Shown: positions 30,600 to 39,131, counted from the stretch's first letter. The stretch: DNA of 45,324 nucleotides from a bacterium (GCA_021814165.1 JAKAIX010000005.1:1-45324); one strand, 5' to 3'. The notes: generated from the letters alone by a model not told the origin. Translations and numbers: made by a program.

Positions 30600-33404
30600 A
30601 TGAGGCCTCGTAACATATTTCTCTTCTTATCCTTCGTAGGAATAATCGTGGCGGGAGCCGCAAGTGTTTTGTTTTATGCAAACCTTGCCCGCGCGCTCGT
30701 CTATGGAGGGGGGCCCGGGGATTCCACATCCGTCAGTTCTCCGACTGCCACCTCGCTTTATGTGTCGTGGTCAACAAGCTATGCGGGAGTTACTAGTCAG
30801 ACCGTATACAGGAATGTAAACGGGGGAGGGTATTCGTATATCGGCAGCGTCGGATCCGGATCCGGATATGGCGATTCCGGACTATCATGCGGTAACACGT
30901 ACGGCTATTACGTATGTTCGAACTACGGATGCACGTCTTCCGGGTCGGGAGCGACAACCGCCTGCGCTCCCGCGGCACCGACCGGATTTTCCGCAACACC
31001 GGTATCGCAAAGCCAAATCAATCTGGCGTGGACCGCGTCTTCCGGCGCGAACGGGTATTACATTTATAGGAACGGATCGTACATCGGGGCAACCTCGGCG
31101 ACGAGTTATTCCGATGTGGGACTTTCCTGTAACGGCGGAGGGACATATTATGCGGTTGCATATAACGGGGGTGGGAATTCAGGAGGTTCGAATACTTCCG
31201 CGGCATCTACGGATCAGTGCACGCCCGGAACGCCGACGATCGGCACGGCGACATGTACAAGCCAGACGACAGCAACCGTTACATGGACAAGAAATACCCC
31301 TTATACGGAAAGCGGGTTCGAAATTCACAGCGGCGGCGGGCCGCTCAGAGGAACAGCAGCCGCGGCATCGACGTCGGGAACGGCGTCCGGGCTTAGTGCG
31401 GGCACGCCTTATAATTTTTATGTGAATGCATACGTGAACACGAACGGGAGGACATACTATTCTGCGAATTCCGCGAACTCGAATATATGTACAACAATTC
31501 CTCCTACTCCGACCGGTTTCGCGGGAACCGCGGCTTCTCCCATCCAAATTAATCTTTCGTGGACCGCGGCTTCGGGGGCAACTTCGTATACGTTGGCCCG
31601 CACCGGAGGCGGTACGATCTATTCGGGAGGGAGCACGAGCTACAGCGATACGGGGTTAAGTCCGAGCACGAGCTATTCTTATTCGCTTACCGCGTCGAAT
31701 GCCGCGGGAACGTCCGGAGCCGCTTCCGTGACCGTATCAACAGCCGCAGACACGACTCCGCCGAATATTTCATTCAGTCCGGCACAAACTTCCTACACGA
31801 GTCCGGACAACAATCCGACTCCGTGGGGAAGCGGGAACGTGAGCGTGACGGTGACCGCATCGGACGCGTATTCCGGAATATCCTCCACGCTGTATTGCTG
31901 GACGACGGGAGCTTCCTGTACGCCCGTTACGAGTTTCACGAATGGGACGGCGCTTTCCCAAACGGTGGAAGGCGCATGGAAATTATGCGTAAAAGCGACG
32001 GACACTTCTTCAAATACCGTAACGTCGTGCCAATCTCCGTATGATATAGACAAGACCGCTCCGGGATCGACCGATACGTGGTCTTCGGTAAGCACGAACG
32101 GATTTGTGATATTTGCCGGCGGCGATCAGGCCTATCCGGCGCTCCCGGTGAATGCGCAGACTACGGGAGCGGTGCTCTCGCCGGAGCACGTAAGCTGGTG
32201 TTCATATCGATCGGGAACGGCGTGCGATCCTACGCTCGCCAATCCATGCGTGAATAACACAAGCGGGACGTGTGCTTATGGGGCGGGACCGGCAAACCCA
32301 ACATATTTTGGCAATGTTTTTACTTGCTACGACAATAGTACGTGTTCCGGCCCTACCTATGTGAAGTATCGCGGGTATGATGATGCGGCGAATTACGAGG
32401 CAACGGTACACTCATTTATTTTTAATTATGATCGCACTCCGCCCACGACTCCTACGGTTACGCCCACGGTAAACAATTGTCACTCCATTACGTGGTCGTT
32501 GTCCGGCTCAAGTGATACGGGAGGCTCAGGGTTAGCGGCGGCTCCTTATGCGATGAATACGACATCTACTGAAACATGGAGCATCACCGACCCGACAGGC
32601 AAGTGGATGGGAGCGAGCGCGTGGACCGGATGGCAGAGTAGCAACGCATTTGTCGAGACGGGGCTCGCCGAAAATACTTCATACACTCGTTATTTCATGG
32701 CGCGAGATGCGCTCGGGAACGAGACTCCGGTCGTGTCGGCATCGGCGGTAACCGTGAATTGTCCCCCGGCCGCACCTACCGGCCTCTCCGCTACCGCAGT
32801 GTCCCAGACCCAGGTCAATCTTTCGTGGCTAGATAACGCAACGAATGAAGCGGCATACTACGTGTTTCGCGGCGGAGTGAATATCGCGCCCTTGGCGGCG
32901 AATACTACGAGCTACAGCGACACGGGGCTTTCCTGCGGAACGGGATACAGCTACTACGTGAGCGCCTCTAATAACGGCGGGAGTACGAACTCCGCCGCCG
33001 CTTCCGCGACGACCAATAGCTGTGTTGTTGCGCCGTCGAGCGCTCCGCCATCGACCACGACGCCGGATTCGGGTGTCCCATCCGCGACGGCAACCACCCA
33101 GACGGTAACGAGTACCGGTTATTACGTGGTGCGTTGTAATTCCGATGGCGTAACGGGCTGTCTTCTCGTAGCGAATAACACGACAGGAGGATCGGTTCCT
33201 CTTTCGGGCCTCACGTGTCCCAAATCGTACAAAGTATTCTACTATGCCTACAATACGGATCCGACAGTGGGTGCTCTGGATTCGAGCTGCAACGATCTGC
33301 ACAGCAGGTTGCCGTCCCTGGATCTCAGCCAGAAAAAGTGCTCGCCGCCTACTTCGGAAAATCTGGATATTCAATATTGCACGAAAGGATTTTTGCTCGA
33401 TTAA
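30600..33404 (+). CDS. Secreted surface protein with fibronectin type III domains
   Basis: A 934-residue exported protein with a signal peptide (hydrophobic residues about 6-28, cleavage near ARA-LVY). Repeated FN3 domains are visible, for instance PTGFSATPVSQSQINLAW, PTGFAGTAASPIQINLSW and PTGLSATAVSQTQVNLSW, each ending with a T-S-Y-S-D-x-G-L-S-type strand. The middle region (about 385-640) has an Ig-like segment (DTTPPNISFSPAQTSY) and many cysteine pairs. The last 40 residues are cysteine-rich (SSCNDLHSRLPSLDLSQKKC). No LPXTG or other sorting signal is seen. Adhesion or host contact is the likely role. The cysteines make it a candidate substrate for the DsbA-like protein at 4102. Confidence 0.85.
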   Translation: MRPRNIFLFLSFVGIIVAGAASVLFYANLARALVYGGGPGDSTSVSSPTATSLYVSWSTSYAGVTSQTVYRNVNGGGYSYIGSVGSGSGYGDSGLSCGNTYGYYVCSNYGCTSSGSGATTACAPAAPTGFSATPVSQSQINLAWTASSGANGYYIYRNGSYIGATSATSYSDVGLSCNGGGTYYAVAYNGGGNSGGSNTSAASTDQCTPGTPTIGTATCTSQTTATVTWTRNTPYTESGFEIHSGGGPLRGTAAAASTSGTASGLSAGTPYNFYVNAYVNTNGRTYYSANSANSNICTTIPPTPTGFAGTAASPIQINLSWTAASGATSYTLARTGGGTIYSGGSTSYSDTGLSPSTSYSYSLTASNAAGTSGAASVTVSTAADTTPPNISFSPAQTSYTSPDNNPTPWGSGNVSVTVTASDAYSGISSTLYCWTTGASCTPVTSFTNGTALSQTVEGAWKLCVKATDTSSNTVTSCQSPYDIDKTAPGSTDTWSSVSTNGFVIFAGGDQAYPALPVNAQTTGAVLSPEHVSWCSYRSGTACDPTLANPCVNNTSGTCAYGAGPANPTYFGNVFTCYDNSTCSGPTYVKYRGYDDAANYEATVHSFIFNYDRTPPTTPTVTPTVNNCHSITWSLSGSSDTGGSGLAAAPYAMNTTSTETWSITDPTGKWMGASAWTGWQSSNAFVETGLAENTSYTRYFMARDALGNETPVVSASAVTVNCPPAAPTGLSATAVSQTQVNLSWLDNATNEAAYYVFRGGVNIAPLAANTTSYSDTGLSCGTGYSYYVSASNNGGSTNSAAASATTNSCVVAPSSAPPSTTTPDSGVPSATATTQTVTSTGYYVVRCNSDGVTGCLLVANNTTGGSVPLSGLTCPKSYKVFYYAYNTDPTVGALDSSCNDLHSRLPSLDLSQKKCSPPTSENLDIQYCTKGFLLD

Positions 33405-33423
33405 TTTATTAAGGATTTTCTCC

Positions 33424-33882
33424 ATGTCAAAAAAAATAACATTAGTCCTCGTTGTTCTTATCGTGGTGATAATCCTCGCGGGCATATCTCTTCTTGTTCC
33501 CCGCGAGAAACCGGAAGAGGGGACGCAAATACAAGAACAGCAACAACCGCCAGCCCGGGAATTTACGAAGCCGATGGTTATTATCCCTTCGACGAAGGAC
33601 TCAAGCCTTTCCATCTATCCGCTCGCGATAACGGCGGAAGGATTCAATCCGCACGAGGTGGTACTACCGCGTGGGGATTTTGCACAGTTTAATATCACGA
33701 ACGCAACCAATGTTCCGGTTGACATAAAGGCGGATGTTATCGGTCTCTACGTTCCTCCGGTGCAGCCGAACGGGAAAGCGACGGTGAGTTTGGATGCGTC
33801 CAAGAATGCCGAGATCGAGGTGGTATGCGATAAGTTCTGCCCCGATGGCGTGAAGCTTCTCGGCAAATTCATCATCCAGTAA
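33424..33882 (+). CDS. Membrane-anchored cupredoxin-fold protein, third C-x3-C copy
   Basis: A 152-residue protein with a membrane anchor (about residues 5-26), a Glu/Gln/Pro linker and a cupredoxin-like domain (about 62-152). The domain has YPLAITAEGFNPHEVVLPRGD and the C-terminal loop CDKFCPDGVKLLG (Cys135 and Cys139). As in the copies at 8782 and 16795, two cysteines three residues apart are kept while the His and Met copper ligands are absent. The gene follows the fibronectin protein by 19 nt and is probably in its operon. A REP palindrome starts at its stop codon. The frame is open 60 codons further upstream only over the preceding gene. Confidence 0.78.
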   Translation: MSKKITLVLVVLIVVIILAGISLLVPREKPEEGTQIQEQQQPPAREFTKPMVIIPSTKDSSLSIYPLAITAEGFNPHEVVLPRGDFAQFNITNATNVPVDIKADVIGLYVPPVQPNGKATVSLDASKNAEIEVVCDKFCPDGVKLLGKFIIQ

Positions 33883-33920
33883 ATCTATCGAGGCCGGGCC
33901 TCGATAATTTTGGGGATAAC
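33882..33920 (+). repeat. REP palindrome with tail, upstream of the lamin-tail gene
   Basis: The sequence aatctatcgaggccgggcc then tcgataattttggggataac. The tail tggggataa (33911-33919) differs from the DnaA-box complement by one base. It is a direct repeat of 34591-34630. Confidence 0.9.
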
Positions 33921-33951
33921 TTCGGAAGGTGTTCCGGGTTACTCTGAGTAT

Positions 33952-34617
33952 ATGAAAAAGGCAGTAGGGGGAGGTATCGCAGGAATTTCTCTCCTGATAT
34001 CCGTTGCATTTTTATTCCCCGCCGCGACCGATTCTTTTTTCAATCTTCTCCGAGAAACATTCGGTTCCGGAAACGCAGTCGTTCTCGAGGTTCCGCTTGG
34101 AGAAAAGGATGAACCGATTCCCCTTGAGAACACTCCCTCGCTCGGTGGCACCCCTCAGGCATCTTACAAGAGGGTACTGATAAGCGAGGTTATGACGGGC
34201 ACTTCCGCGAGCGCCGTGGACGAGTTCGTGGAATTATATAATCCGAACGATGAGGCGGTGCCGCTTGCGGGATGGAGCATCAAGAAGCGAAGCGGCACGG
34301 GAAGCGAATCCTCATTCGTCTCCTCGGCGCGCTTCAAAGAAAGCAGCATCCCGCCGCATCGTTATTTCCTTATTGCGCACGAGGCGGGATATACGAATGC
34401 GGCCGCGTTTCCCGATGCGTTCTGGCCGAAATCGTACTCTTTGAGTCCGAAAGAGGGGACGCTCGTGCTTTATAACCCGGAAGGGGAGATTGTCGACGAG
34501 ACGAGCTGGGATTCCATCCCGAAGGACCAAAGTATCGCCCGAATTTCGTGGGAGGATTCGGCATTCTCTCTTCTCCCAACTCCCACCCCTCAATCTATCG
34601 AGGCCCGGCCTCGATAA
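33952..34617 (+). CDS. Exported lamin-tail-domain protein with REP-encoded C-terminus
   Basis: A 221-residue protein with an N-terminal signal or anchor helix (about residues 4-24). A lamin-tail domain covers about residues 76-205: RVLISEVMTGTSASAVDEFV, ELYNPNDEAVPLAGWSIK, YFLIAHEAGY and EIVDETSWDSIP, the typical beta-sandwich signature. Such domains occur in exported bacterial proteins and may mediate surface binding. The last residues (QSIEARPR) and the stop codon are encoded by a REP palindrome at 34591, so the natural end was probably replaced by REP insertion. The gene sits between two direct REP copies, followed by the RAYT gene. Confidence 0.8.
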   Translation: MKKAVGGGIAGISLLISVAFLFPAATDSFFNLLRETFGSGNAVVLEVPLGEKDEPIPLENTPSLGGTPQASYKRVLISEVMTGTSASAVDEFVELYNPNDEAVPLAGWSIKKRSGTGSESSFVSSARFKESSIPPHRYFLIAHEAGYTNAAAFPDAFWPKSYSLSPKEGTLVLYNPEGEIVDETSWDSIPKDQSIARISWEDSAFSLLPTPTPQSIEARPR

Positions 34618-34630
34618 TTTTGGGGATAAC
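34591..34630 (+). repeat. REP palindrome with tail, overlapping the lamin-tail stop and preceding RAYT
   Basis: The sequence caatctatcgaggcccggcc then tcgataattttggggataac. It encodes the last codons and the TAA of the lamin-tail gene and lies 49 nt before the RAYT start. Confidence 0.9.
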
Positions 34631-34679
34631 TTTTCTAGAGGACGATTTCTCCGATGTTACACTGAAATCATTACTCGAA

Positions 34680-35405
34680 ATGCGGAAGCTGAAGTTTGTT
34701 GAAAACGAAATATACCACGTGTATAACAGGGGAGTTGAGAAAAGAACCATCTTCAGGGACGAACATGACTGCATGAGATTCATCCATGATCTCTTTGAGT
34801 TCAACGACGAGAAGCCGGCACTTAACTTGAGCTATCGTTTCTGCAGGAAGCCGAACCGCGTTACGGAGACCGATCCGCCGTGCCTTAAAGCGAGGATGGA
34901 TATGGAACGGGAGCCGCGAAAACTTCTCGTTGAGATACTGATGTTCGCGCTTATGCCCAACCACTTTCACCTGCTGCTTCGGGAGAAGAAGAAAGGCGGG
35001 ATAAGGAAATTTATGCACAAACTGGGAACCGGCTACGCGCTCCATTTTAATCAAAGGCACGAACGGAGCGGAATACTGTTTCAGGGAAGGTTTAAAGCCG
35101 TACACGTGAATAAAGACAAGCATCTTCTCCATCTCCCTTATTACATTCACGCAAACCCGCTTGATTTGAACGAAGCGCATCCGCCGTCGATCGACTTTCT
35201 CGATTCGTACCGTTGGAGCAGTCATCTCGACTATTGCGGATGGAACAACTTTCCTTCGGTCACCCAGCGGGAGTTTCTTCTCGATTTTTTCGGCGGCGAG
35301 GACCGCTACAGGAAATCCATGAATGAGTGGCTGAAGAAGAGGGAAAATAATACAAACGGCATACGTGACGTTCTCATTGAGAAAAACAAGACGCTCGTTG
35401 CATAA
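34680..35405 (+). CDS. REP-associated tyrosine transposase (RAYT, Y1/IS200-like)
   Basis: A 241-residue protein with the Y1 transposase core. KFVENEIYHVYNRGVEKRTIF is the first strand and loop, LMPNHFHLLLRE holds the HUH pair (His95 and His97), and YALHFNQRHERSGILFQGRF follows, with Tyr119 the probable nucleophile. HLPYYIHANPLDL is also a family mark. RAYTs nick and join single-stranded DNA at REP hairpins and are domesticated rather than self-mobile. The REP palindrome immediately upstream, and about nine more in this window, make this the probable cognate enzyme. The ATG at 34680 gives the normal N-terminus; an extended -10 (TGTTACACT, 34655-34663) lies 16 nt before it. Confidence 0.9.
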   Translation: MRKLKFVENEIYHVYNRGVEKRTIFRDEHDCMRFIHDLFEFNDEKPALNLSYRFCRKPNRVTETDPPCLKARMDMEREPRKLLVEILMFALMPNHFHLLLREKKKGGIRKFMHKLGTGYALHFNQRHERSGILFQGRFKAVHVNKDKHLLHLPYYIHANPLDLNEAHPPSIDFLDSYRWSSHLDYCGWNNFPSVTQREFLLDFFGGEDRYRKSMNEWLKKRENNTNGIRDVLIEKNKTLVA

Positions 35406-35439
35406 CCTCTCGTGATTGGGTATACAACCCCTCATTTGG

Positions 35440-35445
35440 TATAAT
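35440..35445 (+). promoter_or_regulatory. Extended -10 box TGGTATAAT
   Basis: TATAAT ends 6 nt before the ATG at 35452, and TGG precedes it. A leaderless transcript is expected. Confidence 0.6.
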
Positions 35446-35451
35446 AGCAAT

Positions 35452-35787
35452 ATGAACCCCAAATACTCGCTTCGTGCCGTAGGGCTTTTCCAGGCGGCGG
35501 GACTTACGGCGTATGTAAGCATATTCGCCGTCGCGGTAGAGTTTATGGAAGGATGGATTAAGAGGGTCGGCGTGACTCCGAGCCCTGCCGCCGCAATCAT
35601 GCTCTTTCTTCTCTCATTTCTGGTATCGGCCCTTATCTGCGGCGTTATCGCGCTTCGTTATCCGACGGTCCTCTTTTTTGCGGATAAGAAACATGAAGCA
35701 TTAAAAGCGATCATCTGGACTGCCGCATGGCTTCTTTTCTTCTTCGCCATATTTCTCCTTCTCGGATTTGTTATCTTTCCTGGATAG
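35452..35787 (+). CDS. Small membrane protein, three helices, function unknown
   Basis: A 111-residue protein not recognised as a known family. Three hydrophobic segments are visible: about residues 10-31 (LFQAAGLTAYVSIFAVAVEF), 44-68 (AAAIMLFLLSFLVSALICGVI) and 85-110 (IIWTAAWLLFFFAIFLLLGF). A short charged loop (FADKKHEALKA) precedes the last helix. The start was chosen from the -10 box 6 nt upstream. The gene is separate from the rarA gene that starts 37 nt downstream, and nothing in the context points to a role. Confidence 0.65.
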   Translation: MNPKYSLRAVGLFQAAGLTAYVSIFAVAVEFMEGWIKRVGVTPSPAAAIMLFLLSFLVSALICGVIALRYPTVLFFADKKHEALKAIIWTAAWLLFFFAIFLLLGFVIFPG

Positions 35788-35824
35788 TGGCTTCCGTTCG
35801 AGATTGGCGGTAGGATGATGCCGT

Positions 35825-36970
35825 ATGGCGGAACCGTTAGCATCAAGAATCAGACCGAAAACCCTTGAGGAATTCGTGGGGCAAAAGCATCTCGTGGGTG
35901 AAGGGAAGCCTCTTCGAATTGCGGTCGAGCGCAGCCATCTTTTCTCTTTCATCCTTTGGGGTCCGCCAGGGTGCGGTAAGACGACGCTTGCAAAGATCTA
36001 TGCAAAGAGTTTGGATGCCGAACTTTACGAACTCTCGGCGGTCTCCGCGGGCAAGGATGATATAAAACAAATTGTGGCGATGAACTCGTGGGGAAAACCG
36101 AAGGTATTGTTTTTGGACGAGATTCATCGGTTCAATAAAGCGCAACAGGATTTTCTCTTGCCATTCGTTGAGAAAGGAACCCTCACGCTTATCGGCGCTA
36201 CGACCGAGAACCCGAGCTTCGAGGTTATCTCGCCGCTTCTCTCGCGCTGCCGGGTGTTTGTTTTAAACGAACTTTCGGACGAGGAGATGCGGGTAATAAT
36301 CCAACGCACCGGAGTCCCCATGGACAAAAGCGCTGAGGATTGGCTCATTGCGATGGCAAACGGAGACGCGCGGCAGGCGATTACGATGATCGAGAATGCG
36401 GAGAAATTTTACAAAGCCATCACGGTCGAGACTTTAAAGGACACACTTCAATCCAAATTTTTACGCTATGACAAGAAAGGGGAAGAGCATTACAACACGA
36501 TAAGCGCATTTATCAAGTCCATGAGGGCTTCGCAGCCGGATGCCGCGTTATACTATCTCGGACGGATGATCGATGCGGGCGAGGACCCGAAATTCATCGC
36601 GCGGAGGATGGTAATTTTCGCGAGCGAAGATATCGGCCTGATGGATCCCTTGGCGCTCGTCATTGCGAACGAGGTGTTCCGCGCGGTTGAGGAGATAGGA
36701 CTCCCCGAGTGCGGTATTAATCTGGGACACGGCGTGGTGTATCTCTCGCTTGCGAAGAAGGACAAGAGCGCCTACTACGCTTATATGGAGGCGCTTGAGG
36801 ACGCGAAGAAATTCGGTAATCTCCCGATACCTTTAAAAATCAGGAATGCGGTCACGAAGCTCATGAAAGAACTGGATTACGGGAAAGGATACGAGAAGTA
36901 TACGAAGGAAGACCTCCTCCCGGAGAAACTGATAGGAAAGAGGTATTATCGACCAGAGGAGAAAAAGTAA
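35825..36970 (+). CDS. rarA: Replication-associated recombination protein A (AAA+ ATPase)
   Basis: A 381-residue AAA+ protein of the RarA/MgsA/WRNIP1 group, which acts at stalled replication forks. The N-terminus [21 protein letters not shown] is diagnostic. Walker A GPPGCGKT is at residues 46-53 and Walker B VLFLDEI at 94-100. [37 protein letters not shown] (sensor and arginine finger) and the C-terminal tetramerisation part ([34 protein letters not shown]) follow in order. Length is slightly short, as usual in compact genomes. It is followed by an unusual long inverted repeat rather than a simple terminator. Confidence 0.95.
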   Translation: MAEPLASRIRPKTLEEFVGQKHLVGEGKPLRIAVERSHLFSFILWGPPGCGKTTLAKIYAKSLDAELYELSAVSAGKDDIKQIVAMNSWGKPKVLFLDEIHRFNKAQQDFLLPFVEKGTLTLIGATTENPSFEVISPLLSRCRVFVLNELSDEEMRVIIQRTGVPMDKSAEDWLIAMANGDARQAITMIENAEKFYKAITVETLKDTLQSKFLRYDKKGEEHYNTISAFIKSMRASQPDAALYYLGRMIDAGEDPKFIARRMVIFASEDIGLMDPLALVIANEVFRAVEEIGLPECGINLGHGVVYLSLAKKDKSAYYAYMEALEDAKKFGNLPIPLKIRNAVTKLMKELDYGKGYEKYTKEDLLPEKLIGKRYYRPEEKK

Positions 36971-37161
36971 TCCTCTTCCGCTCCCTCACGAGCAGAAACG
37001 TTCGCTTGGAGGAATCCTCCTCGCGCGTCCTTGCACACGCGGAAATTACGCAAACTCGACCTTACGGGACTCGAACAGTGCGTAATTTCTCGTGTGCGTC
37101 GTCCTTCCTCGGGGATTCCTTTCCTCGCTCACGTATGCTCGTTTGGGAGGAAAGAGGATTT
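36969..37161. repeat. Long imperfect inverted repeat with tRNA-T-loop-like centre
   Basis: The left arm 36969-37052 pairs imperfectly with the right arm 37079-37161. The innermost block aaattacgca (37043-37052) with tgcgtaattt (37079-37088) is perfect, and cacacg/cgtgtg, gtcctt and aatcctc also pair. The 26-nt loop contains, on the minus strand, gttcgagtcccg, matching the tRNA T-loop consensus GTTCGANTC. No full tRNA can be folded. The 256-nt gap between rarA and the SDR gene holds nothing else except a truncated REP. Confidence 0.6.
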
Positions 37162-37173
37162 AAGATAAGGGCG

Positions 37174-37190
37174 GCTCGATAATTTTGGGA
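37174..37190 (+). repeat. Truncated REP (right half)
   Basis: The sequence gctcgataattttggga matches the right half of the 33882 copy, then diverges before the DnaA-box-like ending. The left stem is missing. Confidence 0.55.
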
Positions 37191-37213
37191 GGTTGATGAT
37201 TGGATTGATGTTG

Positions 37214-37219
37214 TATAAT
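37214..37219 (+). promoter_or_regulatory. -10 box TATAAT for the SDR gene
   Basis: TATAAT ends 7 nt before the ATG at 37227, implying a leaderless transcript. The purine-rich taggaag lies between them and could only serve as a Shine-Dalgarno if a more distant promoter is used. Confidence 0.55.
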
Positions 37220-37226
37220 TAGGAAG

Positions 37227-37910
37227 ATGAGAAAAGTAATCCTCATTACGGGAGGAAGCGAGGGACTCGGAATGGCGATCGCGCGCGAGCTTTCGCCGAA
37301 ACACAAAGTGGTTATCCTTTCTTATAAGAAGGGAGATGTTATGCGGGTTGCCAAAAAATTGGGGTGCGCTTACGAAGTATGCGACGTATCCGACTCGTTG
37401 CAGGTGGAAATTGCGGTGCGGAGCGTGATGAAAAAGTACGGGAGGATCGACTGTTTGATAAACAATGCGGGGATTTGGATTAAGGGAGAACTCACTCAAA
37501 ATAAACCGGAGGAAATCAAGCGGATCTTCGAGGTGAATGCATTGGGGCCGGCGCTTATGTCGCGCGCGGTTATTCCTCACATGAAGAGACGAAAGAGCGG
37601 TTTTATTATAAACATCGTTTCGCAGGACGGTCTGCATCCGAAGGAAAAGAAAAGCGTATATGTCGCGTCGAAGTTTGCTTTGGCTGGCCTCACCAAATCA
37701 CTTCAGCTCGACCTTCCGCGTTACGGGATAAGGGTTACCGGCATCTATCCGGGAAGGATGAAAACAAATCTTTTCAAAAATGCCGGGTACAGAGATGAGA
37801 ATATGAACCACGCTCTCGATCCGAGAGAGGTTGCGAAGACGGTTGCTTTCATTATTGAGTCGTCCGCCGCATTCCTTGAGATAGATATAAAACATCCGAA
37901 CGGCAGGTAA
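37227..37910 (+). CDS. Short-chain dehydrogenase/reductase
   Basis: A 227-residue Rossmann-fold oxidoreductase of the classical SDR type. TGGSEGLGMAIA is the cofactor-binding glycine motif, CLINNAGIW the NNAG motif, and IINIVSQDG with YVASKFALAG supply the catalytic Ser and the Y-x3-K pair. RVTGIYPGRMKTN follows as expected. The substrate is unknown. LSYKKGDV after the second strand has a basic residue compatible with NADP(H) preference, which is only suggestive. The gene stands alone, with its own promoter. Confidence 0.9.
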   Translation: MRKVILITGGSEGLGMAIARELSPKHKVVILSYKKGDVMRVAKKLGCAYEVCDVSDSLQVEIAVRSVMKKYGRIDCLINNAGIWIKGELTQNKPEEIKRIFEVNALGPALMSRAVIPHMKRRKSGFIINIVSQDGLHPKEKKSVYVASKFALAGLTKSLQLDLPRYGIRVTGIYPGRMKTNLFKNAGYRDENMNHALDPREVAKTVAFIIESSAAFLEIDIKHPNGR

Positions 37911-37995
37911 TCTTCTTGCGTTCTCCGGCGTTCTCGGTTACCATACTTCTCACATTTTGAGGAGTTTATTTTACAAACAAATAAAGGGGTAACAA

Positions 37996-38436
37996 ATGAA
38001 GACGCTGATAGTGTTAAAGGCGACCCATGACGGAAAAGAGAGAAGGTTCTCCGAGGAGGATTTTGAAAAGGCGTTCGATATAATGAAAAAAATTGAGCAC
38101 CTCAAGGATTCCGGGATGAAAATTTTTCATTCCATGACCGTCAATTCCCGCGGAATGGCGGAGGTGATAGGAAACTCCCTCGAATTCAGCCTTTTCTATA
38201 CGCCGATTCTCAACTCTCCTCTCGACTTTTCCGATATTGAGACTTTGGTTTCAGCGCACGAAAATGAAGCGGGCACAATCGTCCTTATCGGGGATTCTAA
38301 CCTGATCTATTTTGTTGATTTTTATGCCCATCGTTTTGGAGTCAAGGGAGAAACATATCCGATAGGCAAAATCGGAGGATATATCCTTAGCGAGGAAGGG
38401 CTTGAAAGAATAAAGGGGAAGAGAGCCACCAGCTGA
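37996..38436 (+). CDS. Uncharacterised protein, possibly a degenerate histidine-phosphatase-like fold
   Basis: A 146-residue soluble protein, not confidently recognised. The layout MKTLIVLKATHDGKE...FSEEDFEKAFDIMKKI, then late TIVLIGDSNLIYFVDFYAHRFG, resembles the histidine phosphatase (phosphoglycerate mutase-like) superfamily in order and spacing. The catalytic R-H-G motif is absent (LKATHDG instead), and so is the second His (GDSN instead of T-H-G-G). If the resemblance is real, it is a non-catalytic relative. The upstream aaaggggt gives a weak Shine-Dalgarno. A good terminator follows. Confidence 0.5.
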   Translation: MKTLIVLKATHDGKERRFSEEDFEKAFDIMKKIEHLKDSGMKIFHSMTVNSRGMAEVIGNSLEFSLFYTPILNSPLDFSDIETLVSAHENEAGTIVLIGDSNLIYFVDFYAHRFGVKGETYPIGKIGGYILSEEGLERIKGKRATS

Positions 38437-38446
38437 AAGTAATTTT

Positions 38447-38482
38447 AAGGTCTCATAACCGCGCGTTATGAGACCTTTTGTT
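38447..38482 (+). terminator. Rho-independent terminator
   Basis: A perfect 13-bp stem (aaggtctcataac 38447-38459 with gttatgagacctt 38465-38477) and a 5-nt loop, followed by ttgtttt. It lies between convergent genes, with the better T-run on the plus strand. Confidence 0.88.
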
Positions 38483-38522
38483 TTGCAAACTGCAAGCGGA
38501 AAGTATGCGTGAATACCTCGCG

Positions 38523-39131
38523 TTAAAAACGTTTTGCAATCTCTTCCCAGTTTACTACATGCCACCAGTTCTCGATGTATTCGGGGCGGCGGTTCTGATA
38601 CTTGAGGTAGTATGCGTGCTCCCAGACGTCGAGACCCATCATAATTGTTACTCCGTCAGAGAGGGGAGAATTCTGGTTCGGGGTCGCAATAATCGAAAGC
38701 GATCCCGTTTTATCTTTCACGAGCCACGCCCAACCGCTTCCGAAAAGCCCCGCGGCCGTTTTCGAAAACGTTTCCTTGAATTTCTCAAAGTCGCCGAAAG
38801 CCGCGGCAATTGCGCTTCCGAGAGGACCTTGCGGACCCTTCTCATTTCTTTCCATATGCGGCCCCATGAAAGTCCAGAAGAGCGAGTGGTTATAGTGCCC
38901 TCCTCCGTGATTCCGGATCGCCGTTCGCAGGGGTTCGGAAAACTTATCAAGCGAGAGAAGAAGCTCTTCGAGCGTTTTTCCATCGAGTTCGGATGCGTTT
39001 GCGATCGCCTCGTTCAATTTTGTGACGTATGTCGCGTGATGTTTCGTATGATGGATTTCCATCGTCTTCGCGTCGATATACGGTTCGAGCGCGTCGTACG
39101 CGTAGGGAAGTAATGGCAAATCGAATTTCAT
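38523..39131 (-). CDS. sodA: Superoxide dismutase, Fe/Mn type
   Basis: A 202-residue enzyme converting superoxide to oxygen and hydrogen peroxide. The family order is complete: [18 protein letters not shown], the first ligand His in [13 protein letters not shown], then [13 protein letters not shown] with the second His, GSGWAWLV, and [19 protein letters not shown] with the Asp and His ligands. Metal preference (Fe or Mn) cannot be fixed by eye. The start at 39131 fits the family N-terminus, and an extended -10 box (TGGTATAAT on the minus strand, TATAAT 39146 to 39141) lies 9 nt upstream. With the thiol redox genes it suggests exposure to oxygen. Confidence 0.95.
   Translation of the reverse strand: MKFDLPLLPYAYDALEPYIDAKTMEIHHTKHHATYVTKLNEAIANASELDGKTLEELLLSLDKFSEPLRTAIRNHGGGHYNHSLFWTFMGPHMERNEKGPQGPLGSAIAAAFGDFEKFKETFSKTAAGLFGSGWAWLVKDKTGSLSIIATPNQNSPLSDGVTIMMGLDVWEHAYYLKYQNRRPEYIENWWHVVNWEEIAKRF

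Noticed and set aside
34548-34679. N-terminal extension of the RAYT from an ATG at 34548
   Set aside because: The extension is read through the end of the lamin-tail gene and the REP. Family members begin at the MRKLKFVENEIYHVYNRG region, which matches the ATG at 34680.
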